A DNA stretch of 64,000 nucleotides from positions 80,210 to 144,209 of the forward strand of contig NZ_SPQO01000011.1 of assembly GCF_004570325.1 (NCBI RefSeq). The letters are read 5' to 3'. This DNA comes from Mycobacterium sp. PS03-16. GTDB taxonomy: Bacteria; Actinomycetota; Actinomycetes; Mycobacteriales; Mycobacteriaceae. Shown one piece after another: positions 15,448 to 26,309 of the stretch. Made by a program: the position numbers and the translations under genes. The stretch's first letter is position 1, and the number at the start of each line of letters is the position of its first letter. The notes beneath the pieces are model-generated. The model made no database searches and was not told the DNA's origin. It worked only from the letters and a program-made list of their open reading frames with translations.

Positions 15448-17472
15448 ATGGTTCTGCAACACACCGAGCCCGCCGACGGAGCCGCGCCGCCGGCTGCGGT
15501 GAATCACCTGCTGCCCGATACGCCGCTGACGGTGACCGCGCCGGTGCCGTACTCGGCGACCGGTGGGCTGCGGAACCCGTTCCCGCCGATCGCCGATTAC
15601 GGTTTCCTGTCCGACTGTGAGAACACCTGCCTGATCTCCTCGTCGGGTTCGGTGGAGTGGATGTGCGTGCCGCGCCCCGACTCCCCCAGCGTGTTCGGCG
15701 CGATCCTGGACCGCGGCGCCGGCCACTTCCGGCTGGGCCCGTACGGCGTCACCGTGCCCGCCGCACGGCGTTACCTGCCGGGCAGCCTGATCCTCGAAAC
15801 CACGTGGCAGACCCACACCGGCTGGCTGATCGTGCGCGACGCGCTGGTGATGGGTCCGTGGCATGACCTGGAGCGGCGGTCGCGCACCCACCGCCGCACG
15901 CCGATGGACTGGGATGCCGAGCACATCCTGCTGCGCACGGTGCGCTGCGTCAGCGGCACCGTCGAGCTGGTGATGAACTGTGAGCCGTCGTTCGACTACC
16001 ACCGGGTCAGCGCGGAGTGGGAGTACTCGGGCCCGGCCTACGGCGAGGCGATCGCCCGGGCCAACCGTGACCCCGACTCCCATCCCACCCTGCGGCTGAC
16101 GACCAACCTGCGCATCGGCCTGGAAGGCCGCGAGGCCCGGGCCCGCACCCGGCTCAAGGAGGGCGACAACATCTTCGTTGCGCTGAGCTGGTCGAAACAT
16201 CCGGCGCCGCAGAACTACGAACAGGCCGCCGACAAGATGTGGCAGACCAGCGAGGCGTGGCGTCAGTGGATCAACGTCGGCGACTTCCCCGACCACCCGT
16301 GGCGGGCCTATCTGCAGCGCAGCGCGCTGACGCTGAAGGGCCTGACCTACTCCCCGACCGGGGCGCTGCTCGCCGCGAGCACCACGTCACTCCCGGAAAC
16401 CCCTCAGGGTGAACGGAACTGGGATTACCGCTATGCCTGGGTGCGCGACTCGACCTTCGCCCTGTGGGGTCTGTACACGCTCGGGCTGGACCGCGAGGCC
16501 GACGACTTCTTCGCGTTCATCGCCGACGTGTCCGGCGCCAACAACGGTGAGCGCCACCCGCTTCAGGTGATGTACGGCGTCGGCGGGGAGCGCAGCCTGG
16601 TCGAGGAGGAGCTGCGCCACCTGTCCGGGTACGACGGCGCGCGCCCGGTCCGCATCGGCAACGGCGCCTACAACCAGATGCAGCACGACATCTGGGGCAC
16701 CATGCTCGATTCGGTGTATCTGCACACCAAATCTCGTGAGCAGATCCCCGAGGCGCTGTGGCCGGTGCTCAAGAATCAGGTCGAAGAGGCGATCAAGCAC
16801 TGGCGCGAACCGGATCGCGGCATCTGGGAGGTGCGCGGCGAACCGCAGCACTTCACCTCCTCGAAGGTGATGTGCTGGGTGGCGCTCGACCGCGGCTCCA
16901 AACTCGCCGAGTTGGAGGGCGAGAAGAGCTACGCCCAGCAGTGGCGCGCGATCGCCGATGAGATCAAGGCCGACATCCTGGCCAACGGCGTCGACGACCG
17001 CGGCGTGTTCACCCAGCGGTACGGCGATGACGCCCTGGACGCCTCCCTGCTGCTGGTGCCGCTGGTGCGGTTCCTGCCGCCCGACGATCCTCGGGTGCGG
17101 GCGACCGTGCTCGCCATCGCCGACGAGCTCACCGAGGACGGTCTGGTGCTGCGCTACCGCGTCGAGGAGACCGACGACGGTTTGGCCGGCGAGGAGGGCA
17201 CGTTCACGATCTGCTCGTTCTGGCTGGTGTCCGCACTCGTCGAGATCGGCGAGGTGGGCCGGGCCAAGCGGCTGTGTGAACGACTGCTGTCCTTCGCCAG
17301 CCCGCTGCACCTGTACGCCGAGGAGATCGAGCCGCGCACCGGCCGCCACCTCGGCAACTTCCCGCAGGCATTCACCCACCTGGCCCTGATCAACGCGGTC
17401 GTGCACGTCATCCGCGCCGAGGAGGAGGCCGACAGCTCCGGGGTGTTCGTCCCGGCCAACGCGCCGATGTAG
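15448..17472 (+). CDS. GH15 family glycosidase, probable trehalase
   Basis: 674 residues, syntenic with M. tuberculosis Rv2402; the M. smegmatis orthologue has been characterised as a phosphate- and magnesium-dependent alpha,alpha-trehalase. Visible family blocks are an N-terminal super-sandwich with [16 protein letters not shown] sequence, [14 protein letters not shown] (about 323-336), a catalytic acid in the [21 protein letters not shown] region near 575, and [26 protein letters not shown] C-terminal helices near 620. It should hydrolyse trehalose to glucose in the cytoplasm; there is no signal peptide. Glucoamylase activity on other glucans cannot be excluded by sequence alone. Confidence 0.87.
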   Translation: MVLQHTEPADGAAPPAAVNHLLPDTPLTVTAPVPYSATGGLRNPFPPIADYGFLSDCENTCLISSSGSVEWMCVPRPDSPSVFGAILDRGAGHFRLGPYGVTVPAARRYLPGSLILETTWQTHTGWLIVRDALVMGPWHDLERRSRTHRRTPMDWDAEHILLRTVRCVSGTVELVMNCEPSFDYHRVSAEWEYSGPAYGEAIARANRDPDSHPTLRLTTNLRIGLEGREARARTRLKEGDNIFVALSWSKHPAPQNYEQAADKMWQTSEAWRQWINVGDFPDHPWRAYLQRSALTLKGLTYSPTGALLAASTTSLPETPQGERNWDYRYAWVRDSTFALWGLYTLGLDREADDFFAFIADVSGANNGERHPLQVMYGVGGERSLVEEELRHLSGYDGARPVRIGNGAYNQMQHDIWGTMLDSVYLHTKSREQIPEALWPVLKNQVEEAIKHWREPDRGIWEVRGEPQHFTSSKVMCWVALDRGSKLAELEGEKSYAQQWRAIADEIKADILANGVDDRGVFTQRYGDDALDASLLLVPLVRFLPPDDPRVRATVLAIADELTEDGLVLRYRVEETDDGLAGEEGTFTICSFWLVSALVEIGEVGRAKRLCERLLSFASPLHLYAEEIEPRTGRHLGNFPQAFTHLALINAVVHVIRAEEEADSSGVFVPANAPM

Positions 17473-17569
17473 CAACCGTTCAGCCAATAGTCAGCATCAG
17501 CGTGTACTGATGTGTGGTCATCGCAGCAGCGGTTGCCGCACGATCGTGCTGCGACCTTGAGGAGGCAGC

Positions 17570-17827
17570 ATGGACCACCGCAACACCGACGCATCGTCGC
17601 GCCGGGTCATCGACATCGCGATCGGCATTCTGGTGGGCCTGCGCGGCTGCACCGAACGCCAGGCGTTCGATGAGCTCGTCGCGGTGGTGAAGCAGACCGG
17701 GCTCGGTATCGGCGCGGTCGCGACCGGGCTGGTGGCGCTGGCCGGCGGGTCGTCGTCCGCCCAGGACGCCGAGGTCTTCACCGCGTGGGGCGAGCTGATC
17801 CGCGGTGCCCGGCGCGTTCCCGCCTGA
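17570..17827 (+). CDS. Small ANTAR-domain protein
   Basis: 85 residues. SRRVIDIAIGILVGLRGCTE followed by RQAFDELVAVVKQTG and VATGLVALAG fits the three-helix ANTAR RNA-binding domain, which acts in transcription antitermination. No sensor domain is attached, so it may work as a stand-alone or partner-controlled unit. A strong AGGAGG ribosome binding site lies 4 nt before the ATG. It stands alone between the trehalase gene and a convergent lipoprotein gene. Confidence 0.75.
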   Translation: MDHRNTDASSRRVIDIAIGILVGLRGCTERQAFDELVAVVKQTGLGIGAVATGLVALAGGSSSAQDAEVFTAWGELIRGARRVPA

Positions 17828-17845
17828 CCGCGGCGCCGGGGGCGC

Positions 17846-18550
17846 TCAGCGCTTCGCCGCGTTGACCGCCATCTCGGTCGCCATGGTCGCGGCCTCGTCG
17901 CGGATCGTGTAGCCGCACGCCCACGTTTCGGCGGTCAGGTTCGACACGACCGCCAGCGCGTGCTGGCAGGCCCAGCCCGCGGCGTCGCGCTGCACCGACA
18001 TTTGAGTGAGCAGGGGGCCGTGGGCGATCACCGGCTCCATCTGCCAGACGAACGTACCCATCCCGTCGTCGACGGTGATGTCGCCGGCCGTGCACTCGTC
18101 CCACATCGCCTGCGAGAACTCGAAGAAGCCCCGAGCTTCGTCGGCCGACGGGTAGAGCACCGCGGTCTGCTCGACCCAGTGCGCGTTGTCGTCGTCGGGT
18201 TCTCGGGCCACCTGGTCGCGCATCGCCGTCCACCCGCTGTCGGCGTAGACCGGTTCCTCCGCGCCGTAGATCGCGCCGAGGCAGGCGGGATCGGAGACGT
18301 CGCTGGAGTGGTCGGTCATCTCGGTCAGATCGCTGGTGATCGTCATCTGCGACGCGCCCATGATGTCGTTCAGTTCGCCGATCGACAGCAGCACATCGTC
18401 GAGTTGCGCCTCGCTCAGTGCCGGTGCGTCGGCGGGGATCCCGCTCGTCTGCCGCACCGCCCGCCCCGACACCGTGCTCACACATCCCGACAGCAGCACC
18501 GCCACCGCCGCGAGGGCCAGCATCGACTTCACCGGCACATTGTGGCCCAC
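17846..18550 (-). CDS. Lipoprotein with PknH-like sensor domain (second of a tandem pair)
   Basis: Up to 234 residues with lipobox LLSGC. The mature region has paired cysteines (ACLGAIYG, WDECTAG, WACQHAL, WACGYT) and the pattern of the extracellular PknH sensor-like domain found on many mycobacterial lipoproteins. GTG 18550 begins 2 nt after the upstream lipoprotein stop, suggesting translational coupling; internal starts at the GTGs four and six codons on, or the ATG after them, are possible. It is probably surface-anchored; the ligand is unknown. Confidence 0.75.
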   Translation of the reverse strand: MGHNVPVKSMLALAAVAVLLSGCVSTVSGRAVRQTSGIPADAPALSEAQLDDVLLSIGELNDIMGASQMTITSDLTEMTDHSSDVSDPACLGAIYGAEEPVYADSGWTAMRDQVAREPDDDNAHWVEQTAVLYPSADEARGFFEFSQAMWDECTAGDITVDDGMGTFVWQMEPVIAHGPLLTQMSVQRDAAGWACQHALAVVSNLTAETWACGYTIRDEAATMATEMAVNAAKR

Positions 18551-18552
18551 GG

Positions 18553-19290
18553 TCAGCCCGTCAGCTTGGCGAGCATGACGCCGGCGACGTCGAACGCGTC
18601 GCGGGCACCCGCCCCTTTGGCGCCGGCCACGTCGGTGATCTCCACGTCGACGATGCTGTCGGCGGCCACGCCGAGCGCCCGCTGGATCGTCAGGCCGCCC
18701 GCACCGTCACGTTCCGGGCCGATCGCGTGCACGACGACCGCCGACACCACCCGGGGATCGACCACCACATCGGAGATCCGACTCTGCTCGACCGCGCCGG
18801 CGTGCTGCAGGACCAGCGTCCGCCCGTCGCACTGGCGCCACGTCTCGGCGGCGGCGGCGAAGAACGCCTGCGCGTCGGCCGGCGACGCCAGCTGCACCAC
18901 CCCGAAGAATCCGCTGAGCACGGGGCCGTCCACCCCGCCGCCGGCCCATGACCGGCTGGCCACCGAACGCACCGGGCTCGCGCCGTAGACCGCCTGCTGC
19001 AGCCGGTAGGTCGCGCTCACGCATTCGACCGGCGTCGCCTGGGCGCGGTCGACGCCGCGCAGCAGCGTGTCCGCGCCGCCTTCCACGAGTTGACCCATCA
19101 ACCCCGTCGGCGGGACGCCGAGTGCGGCGCTGAGCTCCTCGGCGGTGGGCAGCACGGTGTCGAGCTCGCGAGCGGGCGCCGGGGCGGCGGGCGCGGCCTT
19201 GTCGACCGCCACACCACTGACCGTGGCGCCGCAACCGGCCGCGGCCAGGCACGCGGCCGCCAGCACCGACGCCACCCGAGTCGACCGCAT
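18553..19290 (-). CDS. Lipoprotein with PknH-like sensor domain (LprR position)
   Basis: 245 residues from ATG 19290: MRSTRVASVLAAACLAAAGC gives the lipobox LAAAGC. The mature part has conserved cysteines (VECVSATY, WRQCDG) and the GFFGVVQLASPADAQAFFAAA region typical of PknH-like extracellular domains. In M. tuberculosis the lipoprotein gene lprR (Rv2403c) sits here, next to lepA. The next gene encodes a diverged paralogue, so this looks like a local duplication. The gene starts 43 bp after the lepA stop. Confidence 0.78.
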   Translation of the reverse strand: MRSTRVASVLAAACLAAAGCGATVSGVAVDKAAPAAPAPARELDTVLPTAEELSAALGVPPTGLMGQLVEGGADTLLRGVDRAQATPVECVSATYRLQQAVYGASPVRSVASRSWAGGGVDGPVLSGFFGVVQLASPADAQAFFAAAAETWRQCDGRTLVLQHAGAVEQSRISDVVVDPRVVSAVVVHAIGPERDGAGGLTIQRALGVAADSIVDVEITDVAGAKGAGARDAFDVAGVMLAKLTG

Positions 19291-19333
19291 GGTTTTCTCT
19301 AGCACGCCGACGGCGGGCGTGCGAGGCTTCGGC

Positions 19334-21217
<1,884 letters not shown>

Positions 21218-21240
21218 TGCGCGTGTGGTGCGCGCCCTCA

Positions 21241-21246
21241 AGGGTA
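21241..21246 (-). promoter_or_regulatory. Probable lepA -10 element
   Basis: TACCCT on the minus strand matches TANNNT and lies 23 bp before the GTG of lepA, giving a predicted short 5' leader of about 16 nt. The divergent Rv2405-like promoter is 47 bp away on the other strand. Confidence 0.45.
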
Positions 21247-21292
21247 TCGAGCCGCAGGCGTCGCAGCACAATCGCGCCCGCCCAACCTCACC

Positions 21293-21298
21293 TATGCT
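21293..21298 (+). promoter_or_regulatory. -10 element for a leaderless Rv2405-like mRNA
   Basis: TATGCT is a full TANNNT match at -13 to -8 relative to the ATG at 21306. It fixes that ATG as a leaderless start and argues against the in-frame ATG at 21294, which lies inside the hexamer. Confidence 0.6.
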
Positions 21299-21305
21299 CG
21301 AAACC

Positions 21306-21932
21306 ATGCCTCCGCAGTGGAAATCCTTCCAGCGGTTCGCGGGGACCGTCACCAAGAACTTCGTGCTCAACGAAGCACCGAAGCTGATCCGCCAGCTGCA
21401 GCAGTCGGAGAACCGGCCGCGCACCGTGCAGCAGGGCATCCAGCAGGGCCTCAAGATGGGCCTCGGCGCCGGGCTCAGCGCCCTGGCCGGCGCCGCCGGC
21501 CCCGCCGCGCCCGAGATCACCGCCGGCCGGCCGGTCACGCGCAACAGCGTCCCCACCGCGCACCGCGCCCGCAAGCTGGTGTACGCCCCCGATCTCGACG
21601 GCCGCGCCGATCCCGGGGAGGTCGTGTGGACGTGGGTGGTCTACGAGGACGACCCGACCCGCGGTAAGGACCGGCCGGTGCTGGTGGTCGGCCGGGACCG
21701 CCGCACACTGCTCGGCCTCATGCTGTCGAGCCAGGACCACCACCACGACGACCCGGACTGGGTCGCGATCGGCACCGGCGCCTGGGATTACGAGGGTCGC
21801 GCCAGCTGGGTGCGCCTCGACCGGGTGCTCGACGTTCCCGAGGAGGGCATCCGCCGCGAGGGCGCGATCCTCGACCGCGACCGCTTCGAGCTCGTCGCCG
21901 CGCGCCTGCGCGCCGAGTACTCCTGGAGCTAG
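21306..21932 (+). CDS. Conserved protein with PemK/MazF-like C-terminal domain (Rv2405 orthologue)
   Basis: 208 residues. A basic N-terminal part with a glycine/alanine stretch ([15 protein letters not shown]) precedes a domain with [23 protein letters not shown] and VLVVGRD, the opening of PemK/MazF-like growth-inhibitor folds. No antitoxin gene is adjacent, so a classical toxin-antitoxin role is doubtful. Position next to lepA is conserved with M. tuberculosis Rv2405. A leaderless start is supported by the -10 hexamer. Confidence 0.75.
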   Translation: MPPQWKSFQRFAGTVTKNFVLNEAPKLIRQLQQSENRPRTVQQGIQQGLKMGLGAGLSALAGAAGPAAPEITAGRPVTRNSVPTAHRARKLVYAPDLDGRADPGEVVWTWVVYEDDPTRGKDRPVLVVGRDRRTLLGLMLSSQDHHHDDPDWVAIGTGAWDYEGRASWVRLDRVLDVPEEGIRREGAILDRDRFELVAARLRAEYSWS

Positions 21933-21975
21933 CCGGCCCCGGTTTGTCCCGGATGTGACCTGGCAACACGTCAGT

Positions 21976-22395
21976 ATGGACGCGCGTTGGGTCGCCGTCA
22001 TCATGGTCGCCACGGTCCTGACCGGCTGCGGCGCAGACGGCGAACGGCCGGGGGCGGTCGAGCGGCGGGCGCGGATCACCGTCGGAGACCACACCGTCAC
22101 GACCACCTCGTTTCACTGCACGCAGTCGGGATGGTCATGGCTGTTCGACGCCGGCGACGGCGGCGGCACCGTCGATGCGGCGCTCCGGCCCACCGAGGAC
22201 GGCGCCGAGGCGCAGTGGGTCAAGGTTCGCGACCTCGGCGGCTTCACCGGCAGCTACTGGACGGGCGGCGTCGGCGATGCCACCGCCTCGGTCGACGGCA
22301 CCACCTTCACCGTCGCCGGGACGCTTTACGGCGCCGCGTCGCCCGAGCAGAACGTCCCGAGCTCCGAGCGGTTCGAGCTCGTGGCGGAGTGCTGA
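21976..22395 (+). CDS. LpqH-like (19-kDa antigen family) lipoprotein
   Basis: 139 residues from ATG 21976. The signal peptide MDARWVAVIMVATVLTGC ends in lipobox VLTGC (C18). The mature domain includes RITVGDHTVTTTSFHCTQSG and a final SSERFELVAEC; two cysteines, one early and one terminal, are arranged as in LpqH-family lipoproteins. It would be exposed on the cell envelope. GTG 21955 would add seven residues before the signal peptide and is less likely. Confidence 0.75.
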   Translation: MDARWVAVIMVATVLTGCGADGERPGAVERRARITVGDHTVTTTSFHCTQSGWSWLFDAGDGGGTVDAALRPTEDGAEAQWVKVRDLGGFTGSYWTGGVGDATASVDGTTFTVAGTLYGAASPEQNVPSSERFELVAEC

Positions 22396-22473
22396 CTCAC
22401 CGTGGCTGCCGCCACCCCAGTCTCACCGTGGCTGCCGCCACCCCAGCCTCATCGTGGCTGCCGCCACATCGGC
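22396..22473. repeat. Three tandem 26-bp repeats at the 3' end of the GNAT gene
   Basis: Copies lie at 22396-22421, 22422-22447 and 22448-22473. The first two differ only in the last base. The third differs at a few positions and contains the last codons and stop of the GNAT gene (WPMWRQPR, minus strand). Two extra copies of the gene's 3' end have therefore accumulated downstream, probably by replication slippage. The array fills the gap between the convergent LpqH-like and GNAT genes. Confidence 0.85.
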
Positions 22474-23054
22474 CACATCGAGGGGCCGCCGTCCGGCAGC
22501 CGGATCTCCCCGGTGACCTCGAAACCGAACCGCTGGTAGTACGGGATGTTGTCCGGATTGCTGGACTCCAGGTAGGCCGGCGCATACTCCGCATCCACGC
22601 GGTCGAGCCGCGAGCGCATCAGCGTGTGCCCGAATCCGCCACCGCGCACGGTCGGGTCACTACCGATGACCGCGAGGTACCAGTGCGGCTCCTCGGGGTG
22701 ATGCTCCTTCATGAGTTCGGTCAGCTGCTGACCGCGGGCCGACCGGCCGCCCATCGCGAGGATGAAGCTCGGCAGCATCAGCAGTTCCTCGCGCCGGCTG
22801 TGCTTCCAGCGACCGGGGGCATCCCACAGCGCGGCCGCGCCGGTCTGCCCGTCGCGACCGGCGACCTCCGCACCGCCGCCGGCCAGGAAGTGGTGGCGGA
22901 TCATCGCCGCGAACATCCGCGGCAGCGCCTTGGCGCGGCGGGCCTCGTCGGGCACCATCCAGGCCATCACCGGGTCGTGCTGGAAGGCGCGGCCCAGCGT
23001 GCGGGCCATCGCGCGGACATCGGAACGCCGGGCCGGGGTGACGTCGATCGCCAT
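22449..23054 (-). CDS. GNAT family N-acetyltransferase
   Basis: 201 residues from ATG 23054. The acetyl-CoA pocket is in HWYLAVIGSDPTVRGGGFG and the following HTLMRSR, with IPYYQRFGFEVTGEIRLPDG near the C-terminus, the usual motif order of GNAT enzymes. The substrate is unknown. The longer reading to 23207 has no similarity and overlaps the CBS gene. Its last 26 bp are repeated twice immediately downstream. Confidence 0.82.
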   Translation of the reverse strand: MAIDVTPARRSDVRAMARTLGRAFQHDPVMAWMVPDEARRAKALPRMFAAMIRHHFLAGGGAEVAGRDGQTGAAALWDAPGRWKHSRREELLMLPSFILAMGGRSARGQQLTELMKEHHPEEPHWYLAVIGSDPTVRGGGFGHTLMRSRLDRVDAEYAPAYLESSNPDNIPYYQRFGFEVTGEIRLPDGGPSMWPMWRQPR

Positions 23055-23082
23055 GCGCGCCACCCTAACGCCGCAGCCGGGC

Positions 23083-23511
23083 TCAACCGCGGGTGATGTA
23101 GGCCTGCAACTGCTCCTGCTCGGTCTGCAGCTGATCCATCCGCGTCTTGACGACATCACCGATGCTGACGATGCCGGCGAGCCGGCCGCCGTCGAGCACC
23201 GGCACATGACGAACGCGGTTGGTGGTCATCACCGCCGACAGATCGTCGACGGGATCCTCGGGGGTGCACGTCACCACGACACTGGTCATGATCTCCGATA
23301 CCGGCCGGCGCAACAGCTCGGCGCCGCGCTCGTGCAATCGGCGGACGACGTCGCGTTCGGACACCATGCCGACCATGCCGTCGGGTCCGACCACCACCAT
23401 GGCGCCGATGTTGTGAACGGCCAGCTCGGCCAGCAGTGCGGTGACCGTCGTCGTCTCGGTGATCGTGGCCACCGCCGACCCCTTGCTGCGCAGTACGTCC
23501 GCGATCCGCAT
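23083..23511 (-). CDS. CBS-domain pair protein (Rv2406c orthologue)
   Basis: 142 residues, the same length as recalled for M. tuberculosis Rv2406c when ATG 23511 is used. Two CBS modules are visible: IGAMVVVGPDGMVGMVSERD and VRHVPVLDGGRLAGIVSIGD, each ending in the typical S-x-x-D turn. Such pairs bind adenosine nucleotides and act as small regulatory switches. A C-terminal glutamine-rich helix (QLQTEQEQLQ) may mediate dimerisation. A 10-codon N-terminal extension to 23541 is possible. Confidence 0.85.
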   Translation of the reverse strand: MRIADVLRSKGSAVATITETTTVTALLAELAVHNIGAMVVVGPDGMVGMVSERDVVRRLHERGAELLRRPVSEIMTSVVVTCTPEDPVDDLSAVMTTNRVRHVPVLDGGRLAGIVSIGDVVKTRMDQLQTEQEQLQAYITRG

Positions 23512-23638
23512 CGCCGCCTCCGCCCCTGTGATCCCGCTCACTCCAGGCTAGGTGGTGTCCGGCGCCGACGGAACAGATTCACCGTCGATTCACCGCATAC
23601 GCCCGCGGCCGCTCACGCCGGAGAGTGACGATAGGCCC

Positions 23639-24496
23639 ATGATCGAGGTGACACTGCTCGGCACCGGCAGCCCGATACCCGACCCCCGCCGCGCCGGCCC
23701 GTCGACACTGGTCCGCGCCGGCGGTCACACCGTGCTGATCGACTGCGGACGGGGGGTGCAACAACGGATGGCCGCCACCGGCGCCGCCGCCAACGGGATC
23801 TCGGCGCTGCTGCTGACACACCTGCACAGCGACCACATCGCCGACCTCGGCGACCTGCTGATCACCCGGTGGGTGACCACGTTCACCGAACAGGTACCGC
23901 TGCCGATCATCGGCCCGCCCGGCACCGCCGACGTCGTCGAGGCGACGCTGACGGCGTTCGGCCACGACATCGGCTACCGCATCGCCCACCACGCCGACCT
24001 GACCGCACCGCCGCAGGTCGACGTGCACGAGGTCACCGACGGCGTCGTGTGGGACCGCGACGACGTCCGGATCACCGCGACGCCCACCGACCACCGTCCC
24101 GTCGCGCCGACCGTCGGGTTCCGCATCGACCACGCCGGCGCCTCAGTGGTGCTGGCCGGCGATACCGTGCCGTGCGACACCCTCGACGCGCTCGCGGCGG
24201 GCGCGGGTGCGCTGGTGCACACCGTGATTCGCCACGATCTGATCGAAGCGCTGCCGCAGCAGCGGATCCGCGACATCTGCGACTACCACTCGTCGGTCGA
24301 GCAGGCCGCCGCCACCGCCGAACGCGCCGGCGTCGGGATCCTGATCCTCACCCACTACGTGCCCGCGATCGCCCCGGGCCAGGAGGAGGAGTGGCGGGCG
24401 CTGGCGGCCTCGGTGTTCGGCCGCCAGATCGAACTCGGCGACGATCTGCACCGCGTCGAGGTGCACCCGGGGGTGTGCGTCAAGCCAGGCGCGTGA
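23639..24496 (+). CDS. rnz: Ribonuclease Z-like metallo-beta-lactamase hydrolase (Rv2407 orthologue)
   Basis: 285 residues. The zinc motif THLHSDH (H61, H63, D65, H66) is followed by GDT at about residue 179 and ILTHYVPA with the final histidine near 238. Overall architecture matches RNase Z, which trims tRNA 3' ends, and synteny agrees with Rv2407. An arylsulfatase-like or other MBL hydrolase activity is an alternative because the flexible exosite arm is not obvious. The end overlaps the convergent transglutaminase gene by 17 bp. Confidence 0.78.
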   Translation: MIEVTLLGTGSPIPDPRRAGPSTLVRAGGHTVLIDCGRGVQQRMAATGAAANGISALLLTHLHSDHIADLGDLLITRWVTTFTEQVPLPIIGPPGTADVVEATLTAFGHDIGYRIAHHADLTAPPQVDVHEVTDGVVWDRDDVRITATPTDHRPVAPTVGFRIDHAGASVVLAGDTVPCDTLDALAAGAGALVHTVIRHDLIEALPQQRIRDICDYHSSVEQAAATAERAGVGILILTHYVPAIAPGQEEEWRALAASVFGRQIELGDDLHRVEVHPGVCVKPGA

Positions 24497-25319
24497 TCTC
24501 CACGACCACGTCGAGGTCGGTCGACCCCTCGCCGGAGTAGATGCCCTTGAGCGGGCTGACGTCGGCGTAGTCGCGGCCGACGCCGACGCTGACGTACTGC
24601 TCGCTGATGGTCCTGTCGTTGGTGGGGTCGTAGTTCCACCAGCCGCCGGTCCAGGCCTGCACCCATGCGTGGCTCTGGCCCTCGACGGTGTCCCCGATCC
24701 CCGCCTCAGGGTTCGGATGCAGGTAGCCCGACACGTAGCGGGACGGAATCCCCATGCAGCGCAACAGGATCAGGGACAGGTGTGCAAAATCCTGGCAGAC
24801 GCCCTTGCCCTCGCGCAGCGCATCCACGCCCGAGGAGTGCACGCCCGTGGTACCCGGCACGTAGGCCAGTTCGCTGTGCACCCAGTTCGCCGCAGCGGTG
24901 ACGGCCTCGTAGGGGTCGTGGTACTTGGCGATCCGCTCCCCGACCCGCGCGATGCGCTTGCTGTGCGGTGTGTAGACGGTCGGGGAGAGCACCTCGTCGA
25001 ACCGGTCGAGCACCGCCTCGGAGCGCATGTCCTCCCACCCGGGCTTCTCCTCGGGATGCTCGTCGACCTCGGTCTCCACCACCGACGACGCCGTCACCTC
25101 GAGTTCGGTGTGCGGGGCGTGCAGGTCGAACGCCGTCACCGCGGTGCCCCAGTAGTCGAGGTAGCGGTACTGGCGGGTCGCCGGCACGGTCTCCACCCGG
25201 TTGAGGATCACGTTCTGCCGGCTGTCCGACCGCGGGGTCAGGCGCGCCTCGTTGAACGATGCGGTGACCGGCGATCGGTATGCGTAGCCCGTGGCATGCA
25301 CCACCCGCGTCCGCCACAT
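24480..25319 (-). CDS. Transglutaminase-like cysteine protease-fold protein (Rv2409c orthologue)
   Basis: 279 residues. The catalytic triad is visible: C175 in [11 protein letters not shown]217 in GQSHAWV and D231 in NYDPTND. An N-terminal beta-rich transglut_N domain precedes it. It belongs to a conserved trio with the alpha-E and circularly permuted ATP-grasp proteins, predicted in comparative genomics to form an amide-bond-forming and -cleaving system; the substrate is unknown. Its ATG directly abuts the TAG of the alpha-E gene, so the three genes on this strand are tightly linked. Confidence 0.88.
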   Translation of the reverse strand: MWRTRVVHATGYAYRSPVTASFNEARLTPRSDSRQNVILNRVETVPATRQYRYLDYWGTAVTAFDLHAPHTELEVTASSVVETEVDEHPEEKPGWEDMRSEAVLDRFDEVLSPTVYTPHSKRIARVGERIAKYHDPYEAVTAAANWVHSELAYVPGTTGVHSSGVDALREGKGVCQDFAHLSLILLRCMGIPSRYVSGYLHPNPEAGIGDTVEGQSHAWVQAWTGGWWNYDPTNDRTISEQYVSVGVGRDYADVSPLKGIYSGEGSTDLDVVVEITRLA

Positions 25320-26294
25320 CTAGAGTTCCCCTTCCTCGATGACCAGCGCGTTGCGGCCGGCGTCGGTCCACGCCACCCACGGCGCCGCGTAGAAGAATTG
25401 CAGCGCCAGCGCACCGCCCACGTCGCTGCAGGTCTGCTGCAGCCCGGCCAGCCGGGTCTCCAGCGATTCGAGCAGGGCGCCGGGCTCCAGGAACTCCAGT
25501 TCGCTGCGCGCCCGGCCGAGCAGACGCTGCGCCTCGGCGGTGGTGCCGAGCCGGTTGTGCGGGCGGTTGAGCAGTTCGTCGAGGCTGTGCTCGGCCAGCC
25601 GCAGCGAGTAGTAGATCGACCGCGGGAAGAGCCGGTCGAGCAGCATGAACTCGACCACCCGCCCGGCGTCGAGCACGCCGCGGTAGGTGCGCAGGTAGGT
25701 GTCGTGCGCGCCGGCCGAGCGCAGCAACGTCACCCACGCCGGCGAGGACGCGCTGTCGCCGACGCGGGACAGCAGCAGCCGCACCGTCATGTCGACGCGC
25801 TCGATCGCGCGGCCGAGCACCATGAACCGGTATCCGTCGTCGCGGCTGAGCGTCGAGTCGGCCAGCCCGGCGAACATCGCGGCGCGGCCCTCGATGTAGG
25901 ACAGGAACTCACCGGGCCCGAGCCGTTTGGCGGCGCGTTCGCGTTCGGCCAGCGCGTTGTAGGTGGTGTTCAGGCACTCCCAGATCTCGGTCGAGGTGAC
26001 TTCCCTTGCGCCGCGGGCGTTCTCGCGCGCCGCGGAGACCGCGTCGACGATCGACGTGCCGCCGTGGCTGCCGCGGCTGAACGCCACCACGTCGGTCAGC
26101 GACCACACGTCCAGGGCGTGGTCGGGCGCCTCCATGCCCAGCACCCGCAGCAGCGTGCGCGACGCCCGGTCGGGGTCGACGCTGGAGTCCTCGAGCAGTT
26201 GGTGCACCGTCACGTCGAGGATGCGGGCGGTGTCGTCGGCCCGTTCGACGTAGCGTCCGATCCAGTACAGCGATTCGGCGTTGCGTGCCAGCAT
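25320..26294 (-). CDS. Alpha-E domain protein (DUF403; Rv2410c orthologue)
   Basis: A 324-residue, mostly helical protein. It starts MLARNAESLYWIGRYVERAD with the following DTARILDV, the hallmark of alpha-E domains, and contains FPRSIYYSLRLAEHSLDEL near residue 220. Alpha-E proteins occur almost always with circularly permuted ATP-grasp ligases and transglutaminases, as here, and are thought to be partners in peptide or amide synthesis. It lies 15 bp after the ATP-grasp gene and abuts the transglutaminase gene. Confidence 0.88.
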   Translation of the reverse strand: MLARNAESLYWIGRYVERADDTARILDVTVHQLLEDSSVDPDRASRTLLRVLGMEAPDHALDVWSLTDVVAFSRGSHGGTSIVDAVSAARENARGAREVTSTEIWECLNTTYNALAERERAAKRLGPGEFLSYIEGRAAMFAGLADSTLSRDDGYRFMVLGRAIERVDMTVRLLLSRVGDSASSPAWVTLLRSAGAHDTYLRTYRGVLDAGRVVEFMLLDRLFPRSIYYSLRLAEHSLDELLNRPHNRLGTTAEAQRLLGRARSELEFLEPGALLESLETRLAGLQQTCSDVGGALALQFFYAAPWVAWTDAGRNALVIEEGEL

Positions 26295-26309
26295 GGTTCG
26301 TTCACCGCC

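Noticed and set aside
22396..22473. Possible CRISPR-like array
   Set aside because: Repeats are contiguous with no spacers and one copy is coding sequence of the GNAT gene; no cas genes are nearby.
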